64,000 nucleotides of DNA from Xanthobacteraceae bacterium (GTDB lineage Bacteria; Pseudomonadota; Alphaproteobacteria; Rhizobiales; Xanthobacteraceae). The stretch's first letter is position 1. The number at the start of each line of letters is the position of its first letter. Of this stretch, positions 53,746-62,113 are shown piece by piece. The notes beneath the pieces are model-generated. The model was not told the DNA's origin. It searched no databases and saw nothing but the letters and a program-made list of their open reading frames with translations. Both the position numbers and the translations under genes were made by a program. The stretch spans positions 868,001-932,000 of the forward strand of contig JAHBZE010000001.1 of the NCBI GenBank assembly GCA_019635585.1, written 5' to 3'.

Positions 53746-54726
53746 GTGAGCAGCGACAAGGCAGGAAAACAAACGAGGATCGCGCGCGCGGACGCTGCGG
53801 CAATCGAGGACGCCGCTGCGGTCCTGCGCGCGGGCGGGCTTGCCGCCTTCCCGACCGAGACGGTCTACGGCCTCGGCACACGGGCGGACGACCCACGCGC
53901 CGTAGCATCGCTTTATGCCGCGAAAGGGCGGCCTTCGTTCAATCCGCTGATCGCGCATGTGCGCAATCTGGACGCTGCGAAGCGGCTGGGAAATTTCAGC
54001 AAGGCGGCGCTCGTTATCGCGGAAAAATTCTGGCCGGGTCCGCTGACCCTCGTCGTAAAAGTGAGCGGTAACGAGAGCGTATGCGAACTTGCGCGCGCGG
54101 GGCTCGACACCATTGCAATTAGGGTGCCGTCGCACGAAATCGCACAAGCGCTGTTGACGCGCGTCGATTTCCCGATCGTCGCGCCAAGCGCGAACCGCTC
54201 GGGCCATGTTTCGCCGACGACCGCGCAGCATGTCGCGGAAGATTTATCGGGAAAGATCGACCTCATTCTCGACGGCGGTGCGAGCAAAGGCGGCATTGAA
54301 TCCACCATCGTCGATTTTTCCGGCGATGTTCCGCGGCTTCTGCGCAGCGGCGGGATTGCGCGCGTAGCAATCGAAAAAATCACAGGTCCGCTGCTGCATG
54401 CAGACAAAAGCGAAATCTCCGCGCCGGGCATGATGGCCTCGCATTACGCCCCTAATGCAAAAATTCGACTCGACGCGAAGGAAGTACGCGAGAACGAGGC
54501 GCTGCTCGCCTTTGGCGCTTCGCGCCCCGAAGGTACGGATCGCGCGCGCGAAATTCTGAACCTTTCCGAGCGCGGCGACCTGACCGAAGCCGCAAGCAAC
54601 CTTTACGCTTATCTTCGCGCGCTCGACGCCAGCGGCGTGGAAGCAATTGCGGTCGCTTCGATTCCGCGCGAAGGTCTGGGCGAAGCCATCCTGGATCGCC
54701 TGCAACGCGCCGCCGCACCGAAATGA
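53746..54726 (+). CDS. L-threonylcarbamoyladenylate synthase (Sua5, long form)
   Basis: 326 residues from a GTG at 53746; the frame is open further upstream without an ATG that fits, so the start is a choice. The TsaC/YrdC domain (about 15-205) has PTETVYGLGTRADDP and AAKGRPSFNPLIAHV, then KFWPGPLTLVVK and APSANRSGHVSPT. A C-terminal Sua5 domain (about 230-325) follows. It makes threonylcarbamoyl-AMP for the t6A37 modification of ANN-decoding tRNAs. The stop overlaps the next gene as ATGA. Confidence 0.93.
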   Translation: MSSDKAGKQTRIARADAAAIEDAAAVLRAGGLAAFPTETVYGLGTRADDPRAVASLYAAKGRPSFNPLIAHVRNLDAAKRLGNFSKAALVIAEKFWPGPLTLVVKVSGNESVCELARAGLDTIAIRVPSHEIAQALLTRVDFPIVAPSANRSGHVSPTTAQHVAEDLSGKIDLILDGGASKGGIESTIVDFSGDVPRLLRSGGIARVAIEKITGPLLHADKSEISAPGMMASHYAPNAKIRLDAKEVRENEALLAFGASRPEGTDRAREILNLSERGDLTEAASNLYAYLRALDASGVEAIAVASIPREGLGEAILDRLQRAAAPK

Positions 54727-56171
54727 ACAAGAAAAATAAATCCGCAAAATCTTCGAATGACGCGGCTCTTTCGCGCTTCGTTAAAATCGTCGGCGAAAAG
54801 AATGCCATCCGCGGCGACGACATGACGCCGTACTTGCGCGAGCAGCGCGATCTTTATCGCGGCAAGGCGGCGATCGTGCTGAAGCCCGCGAACGCGGAAG
54901 AAGTTTCAAAAATTCTCGCGCTCGCCGACAAGACAAAAACCGCGATCGTGCCGCAAGGCGGCAATACCGGCCTTGTCGGTGGACAAGTGTCGTTCGACAA
55001 AAACGCAATCGTCGTTTCCACCGCGCGGATGAACAAGATCCGCGAGGTGGATGCCGACGCAAATACGATGACAGTCGAGAGCGGCGTAATCCTGCAAAAC
55101 GCGCAGGAAGCGGCGGCAAAGGCGGAGCGGCTGTTTCCGCTGTCCTTAGGCGCGGAAGGCTCCTGCACCATCGGCGGCAATCTTTCGACCAATGCCGGCG
55201 GCACACAGGTACTTGCATATGGCAATGCGCGCGATCTGGTGCTCGGGCTCGAGGTGGTACTTGCGAACGGAAAAATCCTGCGCGGGCTTCGCAAGCTCAA
55301 GAAAGACAACACCGGCTACGATCTGCGCCATCTGTTCATGGGCGCGGAAGGTACGCTCGGCATCATCACGGCGGCGGTGCTGAAACTCTTTCCGGCCCCG
55401 CGCGCGATTTCGACCGCGTGGATCGGCGTGCCGTCGCCGGAAGCGGCGCTGACGCTGCTTAATCTCGCGCTGTCGCGTACGGGCACGTCGCTGACCAGCT
55501 TCGAGTTGATGCCGCGGATCGCGCTCGAATTCGATCTCCGGCATCTGCCCGGCGCTCGCGATCCGCTTTCCTCGCCTCACCCTTGGTACGTGCTTGCGGA
55601 GATCTTCGGCGATGACGAGGCGCGCACGCGCGAACTGATGGAATCGCTGCTTGCCGACGGCATGGAGAAGAACCTCGTCGTTGATGCGACGATCTCCGAA
55701 AGCGTCGAGCAGCGAAGCATGCTTTGGAAGCTGCGCACCGCGATGTCGGACGTGCAGAAGCCCGAAGGCGGCTCGATCAAGCACGACATCTCGGTGCCGG
55801 TGTCTTCCGTGCCCGCCTTCGTGAAGGAAGCAACCGCGAAGGTCGAGAAAGTGATTCCCGGCGCACGCGTGGTCGCCTTCGGCCATCTCGGCGACGGTAA
55901 CCTGCACTACAACGTGAGCCAGCCGGTCGGCGCGGACAAGGCGAAGTTTCTCGCCAAGTGGGAAGCGCTGAACGAAGCGGTACACGCGATCGTCGCGAAA
56001 TACGAAGGCTCGATTTCCGCTGAACACGGCATTGGCTTTCTCAAGCGCGACCTGCTCGCGAAGGCCAAAGACCCGGTCGCACTCTCGGTGATGCATGCGA
56101 TCAAGCAGACGCTCGATCCGAACGGCATCCTCAACCCCGGCAAGGTGCTGCGCGCCCGGAGGAAATCATAG
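54723..56171 (+). CDS. FAD-binding oxidase/dehydrogenase (GlcD / D-2-hydroxyacid dehydrogenase type)
   Basis: 482 residues. The PCMH-type FAD domain has IVPQGGNTGLVGGQVS and EGSCTIGGNLSTNAGG, and the C-terminal FAD-oxidase domain has VVAFGHLGDGNLHYNVS and SAEHGIGFLKRD. Enzymes of this family oxidise D-2-hydroxy acids such as D-lactate, glycolate or D-2-hydroxyglutarate. The start overlaps the Sua5 stop; the stop overlaps the upstream extension of the Nudix frame. Confidence 0.92.
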   Translation: MNKKNKSAKSSNDAALSRFVKIVGEKNAIRGDDMTPYLREQRDLYRGKAAIVLKPANAEEVSKILALADKTKTAIVPQGGNTGLVGGQVSFDKNAIVVSTARMNKIREVDADANTMTVESGVILQNAQEAAAKAERLFPLSLGAEGSCTIGGNLSTNAGGTQVLAYGNARDLVLGLEVVLANGKILRGLRKLKKDNTGYDLRHLFMGAEGTLGIITAAVLKLFPAPRAISTAWIGVPSPEAALTLLNLALSRTGTSLTSFELMPRIALEFDLRHLPGARDPLSSPHPWYVLAEIFGDDEARTRELMESLLADGMEKNLVVDATISESVEQRSMLWKLRTAMSDVQKPEGGSIKHDISVPVSSVPAFVKEATAKVEKVIPGARVVAFGHLGDGNLHYNVSQPVGADKAKFLAKWEALNEAVHAIVAKYEGSISAEHGIGFLKRDLLAKAKDPVALSVMHAIKQTLDPNGILNPGKVLRARRKS

Positions 56172-56218
56172 AAACGATTCTGGCCGCGTCCGCCGCGATC
56201 TTCCGTGAGAACGGCAAG

Positions 56219-56569
56219 GTGCTGCTCGCGAAACGCACCAAGCCGCCGTTCCAGTGGAGCTTTCCCGGCGGCTCGATCGAGCCCGGCGAGAGCGCGGCTC
56301 AAGCCGCGATCCGCGAGGCGCGCGAGGAGGTCTCCGTCGAAATCGAAATCGTCGCGAAAGCGGGCGAGCGCGAAGTGCGGCTACCGGAGCGCCGCTATGT
56401 CATTTCGGTTTTCGCGGCGAAGCTCGTTTCCGGCGAGCCCGCAACGAGCGCGGAAGCGAGCGCGACCGGCTGGTTCGGAATCGAGGAGCTCACAGCGCTC
56501 GATACGACGCCGGGACTGGAAGAATCCGCGCGGGAAGCGGAGCGCGTCTTTCTTGCCGCGAAAGGATAG
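56219..56569 (+). CDS. Nudix hydrolase
   Basis: 116 residues from the GTG at 56219. The Nudix box GGSIEPGESAAQAAIREAREE is intact except that the last conserved glycine is serine (EEVSV). The same frame is open upstream to 56168 and encodes ETILAASAAIFRENGKV, which looks like the first beta strand of the fold. The true start may therefore be a rare codon (ATA or ATT, 56168-56179) overlapping the oxidase stop. The substrate is a nucleoside diphosphate derivative, otherwise undefined. Confidence 0.87.
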   Translation: MLLAKRTKPPFQWSFPGGSIEPGESAAQAAIREAREEVSVEIEIVAKAGEREVRLPERRYVISVFAAKLVSGEPATSAEASATGWFGIEELTALDTTPGLEESAREAERVFLAAKG

Positions 56570-56620
56570 GTCTTCGCCGCGCTTGCCGCGACACGCGAAG
56601 CGGCGCATATCGGCGCGCAG

Positions 56621-57001
56621 ATGAACCGCATTCCTTACCTTCTCCTTACATTCTTCCTTGGCGTTGCGTCCTCATTCGCGCAGGCGCCGACACCGAACCG
56701 TCCGGCCTATGAGGCGGAACTGATCCAGCTCTCCGAAATCCTCGGCGCGCTGCATTATCTGCGCCCGCTTTGCGGCGGCTCGGAACAGGGCCAATGGCGC
56801 GCCGAAATGCAGGCGCTGATCGACGCCGCGCAGCTTCCCGGCGACAAGCGCGGGCTGCTCGTGACCAGCTTCAATCGCGGCTACATCTCCTATGAGCAGA
56901 CCTACCGGACCTGCACACCCGCCGCGCGCGAGGCGATCAGGCGCTTTCTGGACGAAGGCGCGCGGCTTTCGCGTGATATCGCGCTCCGCTACGGAAATTG
57001 A
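56621..57001 (+). CDS. TIGR02301 family secreted protein
   Basis: 126 residues. Signal peptide YLLLTFFLGVASSFAQA. The mature part LSEILGALHYLRPLCGG and SFNRGYISYEQTYRTC match the TIGR02301 family, conserved in Hyphomicrobiales with no known function. Two cysteines (in LCGG and RTCT) could form a disulfide in the periplasm. It lies downstream of the Nudix gene on the same strand. Confidence 0.85.
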   Translation: MNRIPYLLLTFFLGVASSFAQAPTPNRPAYEAELIQLSEILGALHYLRPLCGGSEQGQWRAEMQALIDAAQLPGDKRGLLVTSFNRGYISYEQTYRTCTPAAREAIRRFLDEGARLSRDIALRYGN

Positions 57002-57103
57002 GTTCAAAAGCGCCCTTGCGCGTTAACCTTCTTTAAAGGTCCGTGGCGACGGGAACCGGCTACTCCGTTAAGCTTCGTAAATGCGGTCGGGGACGCGACC
57101 GGC

Positions 57104-57385
57104 ATGGGGAATGCTTTGCGTAATTTAATGCCACTGCGGACGGGAATGGTCGCCGAACCGCACTCCGAAGACGAGCGGCGCGCTGCCTTCGGATATCTGA
57201 ACGAAGCCTGGGAAGAGGCCCGCCTCGATGGCATCGACGGCGATTGCCTCGCGCAGGTCGCTCTCTTCACCGCGATCAACGAACTGGTTTCGACCTATGG
57301 CGAGGAAGCCGCGGCGGTTTATGCCGAAGGTCTCGGTGAGCGCATCCGCAAGGGCGAATTCACGGTTCCCGCCAACCGCCAGTAA
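57104..57385 (+). CDS. small acidic hypothetical protein
   Basis: 93 residues beginning MGNALRNLMPLRTG. The middle (AFGYLNEAWEEARLDGIDGD, then ALFTAINELVSTYGEEA) looks like two amphipathic helices; acidic overall. No signal peptide and no family recognised. Position, frame quality and codon use like its neighbours suggest a real gene, perhaps restricted to rhizobial relatives. Confidence 0.65.
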   Translation: MGNALRNLMPLRTGMVAEPHSEDERRAAFGYLNEAWEEARLDGIDGDCLAQVALFTAINELVSTYGEEAAAVYAEGLGERIRKGEFTVPANRQ

Positions 57386-57448
57386 TTTCTTCATCGCGGG
57401 CAGCGCGCTTCGCGCTAGCATGTCCTATCGCGCAAACCGCGGGGACGT

Positions 57449-58024
57449 ATGAAAGCACTGTTCCGGATTTTCTGTTTTTCGCTGGCCACGCTAGTAGTCG
57501 TGGCGTCGCCTTCGTTCGCGCAGAAAAAGGTCAAAACCGAAACGGTCCGCGATCCGAAAGCCGCGCCTGTCGAAATCATCCGCGATCTTTCGCGCCTGCC
57601 CGAACCGGTGCGCAAGAAGCGCGAGGAGATTCTGGCCGCCGCGCGTAGTGGCGATATCGCGAAAGTGTCCGCACTCATAAAAGAAAACGGAACCACGATC
57701 TCGTTTACCGGCGAGAGCGACGCCGCCGAATTCTGGAAGAAGACGTTTCCCGACAGCGAGGGGCTGGAGGCGCTGGCGACGCTTGTCGAAATTCTCGAAA
57801 TGCCGTTCGTACAGATCGACAAGGGCACGCCGCAGGAAATGTTCGTGTGGCCCTATTTCCACGCGCTGCAACTCGACAAGCTCACGCCGGAGCAGCGCGT
57901 CGAACTGTTCCGGCTGGTCACGGCCTATGACTTTCGCGAGATGCAGAAATTCGGCTCGTATAATTTTTTCCGCGCCGGTATCGCGCCGGACGGAAGCTGG
58001 CGGTTCTTCGTCGCCGGCGACTAG
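57449..58024 (+). CDS. hypothetical secreted protein
   Basis: 191 residues. Signal peptide FCFSLATLVVVASPSFAQ. The mature protein has LPEPVRKKREEILAAARSG and SALIKENGTT, reminiscent of a single ankyrin-like helix pair, then VWPYFHALQLDKLTPEQ and a C-terminal YNFFRAGIAPDGSWRFFVAGD that resembles a small beta domain. No named family recognised. It ends on CTAG shared with the convergent amidohydrolase gene. Confidence 0.75.
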   Translation: MKALFRIFCFSLATLVVVASPSFAQKKVKTETVRDPKAAPVEIIRDLSRLPEPVRKKREEILAAARSGDIAKVSALIKENGTTISFTGESDAAEFWKKTFPDSEGLEALATLVEILEMPFVQIDKGTPQEMFVWPYFHALQLDKLTPEQRVELFRLVTAYDFREMQKFGSYNFFRAGIAPDGSWRFFVAGD

Positions 58025-59361
58025 GTGCCCTTCGGCAGCGCCTCGAGGAAGCGCACTGGCTGACCCTGCCCTTTGGCGAGCAACTCGCCATCGCGCATGA
58101 CGACCGTGCCGCGCACCACAGTGCCAACCGGCCAGCCAGTGACAGTCATGCCGTCATAAGGCGTCCACCCCGCTTTCGAGGCGACCCATTTATTTGTGAT
58201 CATCTCGCGGCGCTTCAGGTCGACCACCGTGAGATCGGCGTCGTAACCGACCGCGATGCGGCCCTTATTCGCGATCCCAAACACGCGCGCGGGGCCGTGG
58301 CTCGAAAGATCGACGAAGCGTTCGAGCGTGAGGCGGCCCGCCGCGACGTGATCGAGCATGAGCGGAACGATGGTCTGCACGCCGGTCATGCCGGACGGAC
58401 TTGCGGGATAGGTCTTCGCTTTTTCTTCGAGTGTATGCGGTGCGTGGTCGGAGCCGAGAATATCGACGACGCCGCTGGCAATGCCGCGCCAGATCGCATC
58501 GCGATGGCGCGCGTCGCGCACCGGCGGATTCATCTGCGCTTTCGTGCCGAGCCGCTCGTAACATTCGGGCGCAACCAGCGTCAGATGATGCGGCGTCACT
58601 TCGACGGTCGCGACATCCTTATGCTGGGCGAGGAAGTCGATCTCCTCTGCGGTCGAAACGTGCAGCACGTGCACGCGCTTGCCGGTCTCGCGCGCCATAG
58701 TCACGAGGCGCGTGGTCGCAAGCAGTGCGGCAACCGGATCGCGCCACACGGGATGCGAACGCGGATCACCTTCGATGCGCTCGCCCTTGCGCTCGGTGAG
58801 GCGCGGCTCATCCTCGGCGTGGAAGGAGGCGCGGCGGCGAATATTCTCGAGAATCGCGCGCAGACCCGCATCGTCCGGAATGAGCAGCTTTCCGGTCGAG
58901 GAACCCATAAAGACTTTGATGCCGGCGCAGCCGGGCAACTGCTCGTATTCGGCGACCTGCCCCGAATTTTCGGCGGTGCCGCCGATGAAGAAGGCGAAGT
59001 CGCAATGCATGCGCCCGATGGCACGGCCGATCTTGTCCGCGAAGGCTGCGTCGTCGATGGTGAGCGGATCGGTGTTCGGCATTTCGAACACCGCCGTAAC
59101 GCCGCCCATCACCGCGGAGCGGGAGCCGCTTTCGAGATCTTCCTTGTGGGTCATTCCCGGTTCGCGGAAATGCACCTGGGTGTCGATCACGCCGGGAAGT
59201 ACGTGGAGGCCAGCGCATTGCCAGATTTCACGCGCATCGTTCGGCGAAATACTGCCGATCGCGGTGATCTTGCCGTCGCGAATGCCGATATCGCGCACCA
59301 CCGCACCGTCGTGATTGACGACGGTGGCGCCTGCAAGAACAAGATCGTAAGTTTCGGCCAT
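58021..59361 (-). CDS. dihydroorotase-family amidohydrolase
   Basis: 446 residues from the ATG at 59361. Class I dihydroorotase/allantoinase architecture: PGVIDTQVHFREPG, carboxylated-lysine region AGIKVFMGSSTGKL, HAEDEPRL, LHVSTAEE, and the catalytic aspartate in DILGSDHAPHTLEEK. The usual HxH metal pair is QVH here, so the first histidine is glutamine, a variant I associate with an alphaproteobacterial subgroup. It could be a true dihydroorotase of pyrimidine synthesis or a related cyclic amidase. No pyrB neighbour is seen in the window. Confidence 0.85.
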   Translation of the reverse strand: MAETYDLVLAGATVVNHDGAVVRDIGIRDGKITAIGSISPNDAREIWQCAGLHVLPGVIDTQVHFREPGMTHKEDLESGSRSAVMGGVTAVFEMPNTDPLTIDDAAFADKIGRAIGRMHCDFAFFIGGTAENSGQVAEYEQLPGCAGIKVFMGSSTGKLLIPDDAGLRAILENIRRRASFHAEDEPRLTERKGERIEGDPRSHPVWRDPVAALLATTRLVTMARETGKRVHVLHVSTAEEIDFLAQHKDVATVEVTPHHLTLVAPECYERLGTKAQMNPPVRDARHRDAIWRGIASGVVDILGSDHAPHTLEEKAKTYPASPSGMTGVQTIVPLMLDHVAAGRLTLERFVDLSSHGPARVFGIANKGRIAVGYDADLTVVDLKRREMITNKWVASKAGWTPYDGMTVTGWPVGTVVRGTVVMRDGELLAKGQGQPVRFLEALPKGT

Positions 59362-59481
59362 CCGGCCCCGCGAAATGGACCGGCCTTGCCGGTCTGCCTC
59401 AGCGGCATTACTTGTCGGCGAAATGCTTTGCAAGCGGGCTTCTTTGCCGCATCAACCGGAATCAGAACCAGGACGGGAAAA

Positions 59482-60366
59482 ATGCGCGCGGCAATCCTCA
59501 ATGAACGGGCGGTTCTACGGATAACCGGCGCCGATGCACGGCAGTTCCTCGACAACGTCATCACGAACGATGTCGATTCGCTCAAAATCGACGAGGCGCG
59601 ATTCGCGGCCCTGCTGACGCCGCAGGGCAAGGTGATCGCCGATTTCTTTGTGATCGGCGCGGCGGAGGAAGACGGCGGCGGCTTTCTGCTCGACGCGCCC
59701 GCGGGTCTCGCGGAGGACATCGCGAAGAAGCTCAATTTCTACAAGCTGCGCGCGGCGGTGGCGGTCGAGTTGCGGCCTGATCTTGCGGTCGCCGCCATTC
59801 TCGACGGCAAGGCGACTGCTGAACTCGGCATTGTCTATGACGATCCGCGCCACGGCGGGCTGGGCCAGCGGATCATTTTGCCGGCATCGGAAGCGAGATC
59901 CGACCTCGAAGGCGCAGGCTTCGAAATTGCCGATGCAAGTGCATATCACGAGAAGCGCATCGCGCTCGGCGTGCCGGACGGCGGCAAGGATTTCGTCTAT
60001 TCCGAAGTCTTTCCGCACGAAGCCGACATGGATCAGTTAAACGGCCTCGACTTCAAGAAGGGTTGCTTCATCGGGCAGGAAGTCGTCTCGCGCATGGAGC
60101 GCAAAACCACGCCGCGCACGCGCATCGTGCAGGCAACCTTCGACACCGCGCCGTTTCCGGGCGTGGACGTGAAAGCGGGCGAGAAGCCCGCCGGACACAT
60201 GGGCTCCGGCGTCAACGGCAAAGGTCTCGCGATGGTGCGGCTCGACCGCATCAACGACGCGCTCGCGAAGGGTGAGAAGATCACCGCGGGCGGCATCGAG
60301 ATTTCGTTGAAGAAACCTTCTTGGGCGCGTTTTGCATTTCCCGGCGAGCCCGATTTCGGCGCATAA
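59482..60366 (+). CDS. ygfZ: YgfZ/GcvT family folate-binding protein
   Basis: 294 residues from the ATG at 59482 with GGACGGGAAA upstream. The signature KKGCFIGQEVVSRM (K-G-C-x-x-G-Q-E) near residue 195 defines the YgfZ family, which helps build and repair iron-sulfur clusters in a folate-dependent way. The N-terminal GcvT-like domain contains TGADARQFLDNVITNDV. Divergent from the dihydroorotase-like gene with 120 bp between. Confidence 0.94.
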   Translation: MRAAILNERAVLRITGADARQFLDNVITNDVDSLKIDEARFAALLTPQGKVIADFFVIGAAEEDGGGFLLDAPAGLAEDIAKKLNFYKLRAAVAVELRPDLAVAAILDGKATAELGIVYDDPRHGGLGQRIILPASEARSDLEGAGFEIADASAYHEKRIALGVPDGGKDFVYSEVFPHEADMDQLNGLDFKKGCFIGQEVVSRMERKTTPRTRIVQATFDTAPFPGVDVKAGEKPAGHMGSGVNGKGLAMVRLDRINDALAKGEKITAGGIEISLKKPSWARFAFPGEPDFGA

Positions 60367-60374
60367 TCGCGCCC

Positions 60375-60965
60375 ATGCAGAAACACATCCATGCCGATGG
60401 GAAGAAACGCTGCCAGTGGTGCGGCGTCGATCCGCTTTACGTGAAGTATCACGACACCGAATGGGGCGTGCCCGAATACGACGACCGCGCGCTGTTCGAG
60501 AAACTGATCCTCGACGGATTCCAGGCGGGGCTTTCCTGGATCACGATTTTGCGCAAGCGCGACAACTTCCGCAAAGCCTTCGACAAGTTCAATCCGGAAA
60601 AGATCGCGCGCTACGACGCGAAGAAGCTGAACGCGCTGATGAAGGACGAAGGCATCATCCGCAACAAGCAGAAGATCTGGGGGGCGCGGCAATCGGCGCG
60701 TGCGTGGCTCGAAATTCAGGAAAGCGGCCCAGGCTTCTCGAAGCTCCTGTGGGATTTCGTAGACGGCAGGCCGAAGATCAACAGGCTCCGCTCGCAGAAG
60801 GACATCAAGGCGGAAACGCCGGTATCGTTGGCGATGTCGAAAGATCTGAAAGCGCGCGGCTTCAATTTCTGCGGGCCGACCATCGTCTATGCTTTCATGC
60901 AGGCCACCGGCATGGTCAACGACCATCTGACGAGTTGTTACCGCCACAAGGAACTGGCGAAGTGA
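60375..60965 (+). CDS. tag: DNA-3-methyladenine glycosylase I
   Basis: 196 residues from the ATG at 60375. Tag signatures: RCQWCGVDPLYVKYHDTEWG at the N-terminus, FQAGLSWITILRKRDNFR, NRLRSQKDIKAETPVS, and C-terminal HLTSCYRH. The CQWC pair with the late H...C builds the zinc snap. It removes 3-methyladenine from alkylated DNA. The gene begins 8 bp after ygfZ and its stop overlaps the GTG of the HD-domain gene. Confidence 0.95.
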   Translation: MQKHIHADGKKRCQWCGVDPLYVKYHDTEWGVPEYDDRALFEKLILDGFQAGLSWITILRKRDNFRKAFDKFNPEKIARYDAKKLNALMKDEGIIRNKQKIWGARQSARAWLEIQESGPGFSKLLWDFVDGRPKINRLRSQKDIKAETPVSLAMSKDLKARGFNFCGPTIVYAFMQATGMVNDHLTSCYRHKELAK

Positions 60966-61597
60966 AGAAGGCGGCTTCGCGCGCTTCTTCACCGAAGCGC
61001 GCGGCGGCGCCGCGCGCCTGGCAGCGCATGTTGTCCGGCCGCAGGCTCGATTTGCTCGATCCCTCTCCGCTCGATGTCGAGATCGAAGACATCGCGCACG
61101 GGCTTGCGCGCGTCGCGCGCTGGAATGGGCAGACGACGGGTTCGAATATTTTCTCGGTCGCGCAGCATTCGCTCTTGGTCGAAGCGGTGTCGCGGAAAAT
61201 CTCCGCGAACCTCGACCGCAAATGGCGGCTCGCGGTCCTTTTGCATGACGCGCCCGAATATGTGATCGGCGATCTTATCAGCCCGTTCAAGGCGGTGCTG
61301 CGCGCAGACTACAAGGCCGTGGAAAACCGCCTGCTGCACGCGATCTCGCTGCGTTTCGGCCTGCCTGCGCGCTGGCCCGCGGAACTCGTCGGCCACGTGA
61401 AGAAAGCCGACCGCCATGCGGCCTATCTCGAAGCGACCAGACTTGCGGGCTTCAAGGAGGCAGAAGCGCGGAAATTTTTCGGCAGCCCTCCGGGCCTCGA
61501 CGCGGCCGCCGAGAAGCGCTACCTCACGCCCTGGAACGCGGAGACCGCCGAGAAGCGCTTTCTCGCGCGCTTCGCGGAACTTTCGGACGAAAAATGA
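60962..61597 (+). CDS. HD-domain phosphohydrolase (YfbR-like)
   Basis: 211 residues from GTG 60962, overlapping the tag stop (GTGA). After a basic Ala-rich start, the HD core shows VAQHSLLVEAVS, the metal motif LLHDAPEYVIGDLISPFK, and KKADRHAAYLEA, as in YfbR-type 5'-deoxynucleotidases. It probably removes phosphate from nucleotides. The stop overlaps the next start as ATGA, so tag, this gene and the phosphatase form a tightly packed operon. Confidence 0.88.
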   Translation: MKKAASRASSPKRAAAPRAWQRMLSGRRLDLLDPSPLDVEIEDIAHGLARVARWNGQTTGSNIFSVAQHSLLVEAVSRKISANLDRKWRLAVLLHDAPEYVIGDLISPFKAVLRADYKAVENRLLHAISLRFGLPARWPAELVGHVKKADRHAAYLEATRLAGFKEAEARKFFGSPPGLDAAAEKRYLTPWNAETAEKRFLARFAELSDEK

Positions 61598-62109
61598 TTC
61601 ACGTTTGCTCGCTCTCCCAGATGCACCGCGTGGTCGATATCACCGGCGCGGAGCATGTCGTCACGCTGATCCGCGACACTTCTCGGGTGACGCGGCCCGT
61701 GCACATCCGGGAAGAGAACCATCTCATTCTTTCCATCGACGACATCGAGGACGAACTCGAGGGCATGATCGCGCCCGGAGAGGCGCATGTCGCCGAACTT
61801 CTCGACTTCGTCGGACGCTGGAAACGCGAAAAGCCAATCGTGGTGCATTGCTTCGCGGGCATCAGCCGCTCGACGGCGGCCGCGTTCATCACCGCCTGCG
61901 CGATCGCGCCCGAGCGGAGCGAGGCGGAAATCGCGCGCGAAATCAGGAACGCCTCGATCACCGCGCAGCCCAATCCGCGCATCGTGAAATTCGGCGACCG
62001 CTTGCTCAACCGCGACGGCCGCATGGTCGAGGCGGTGCGCGCGATCGGCAAAGGCGAGTTTGGCAGCGCGTGGATCGAAGAAGCCGAACCTTTCGTCATC
62101 AAAATCTGA
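61594..62109 (+). CDS. tyrosine phosphatase-fold protein
   Basis: 171 residues. The P-loop HCFAGISRSTAAAF contains the complete CX5R(S/T) motif of dual-specificity/tyrosine phosphatases, with a plausible general-acid region in ENHLILSIDDIEDE. Such proteins are common downstream of HD genes in alphaproteobacteria. The natural substrate could be a phosphoprotein or a small phosphate ester. The start overlaps the HD gene as ATGA; the NadQ-like gene starts 4 bp after its stop. Confidence 0.9.
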   Translation: MIHVCSLSQMHRVVDITGAEHVVTLIRDTSRVTRPVHIREENHLILSIDDIEDELEGMIAPGEAHVAELLDFVGRWKREKPIVVHCFAGISRSTAAAFITACAIAPERSEAEIAREIRNASITAQPNPRIVKFGDRLLNRDGRMVEAVRAIGKGEFGSAWIEEAEPFVIKI

Positions 62110-62113
62110 AACA

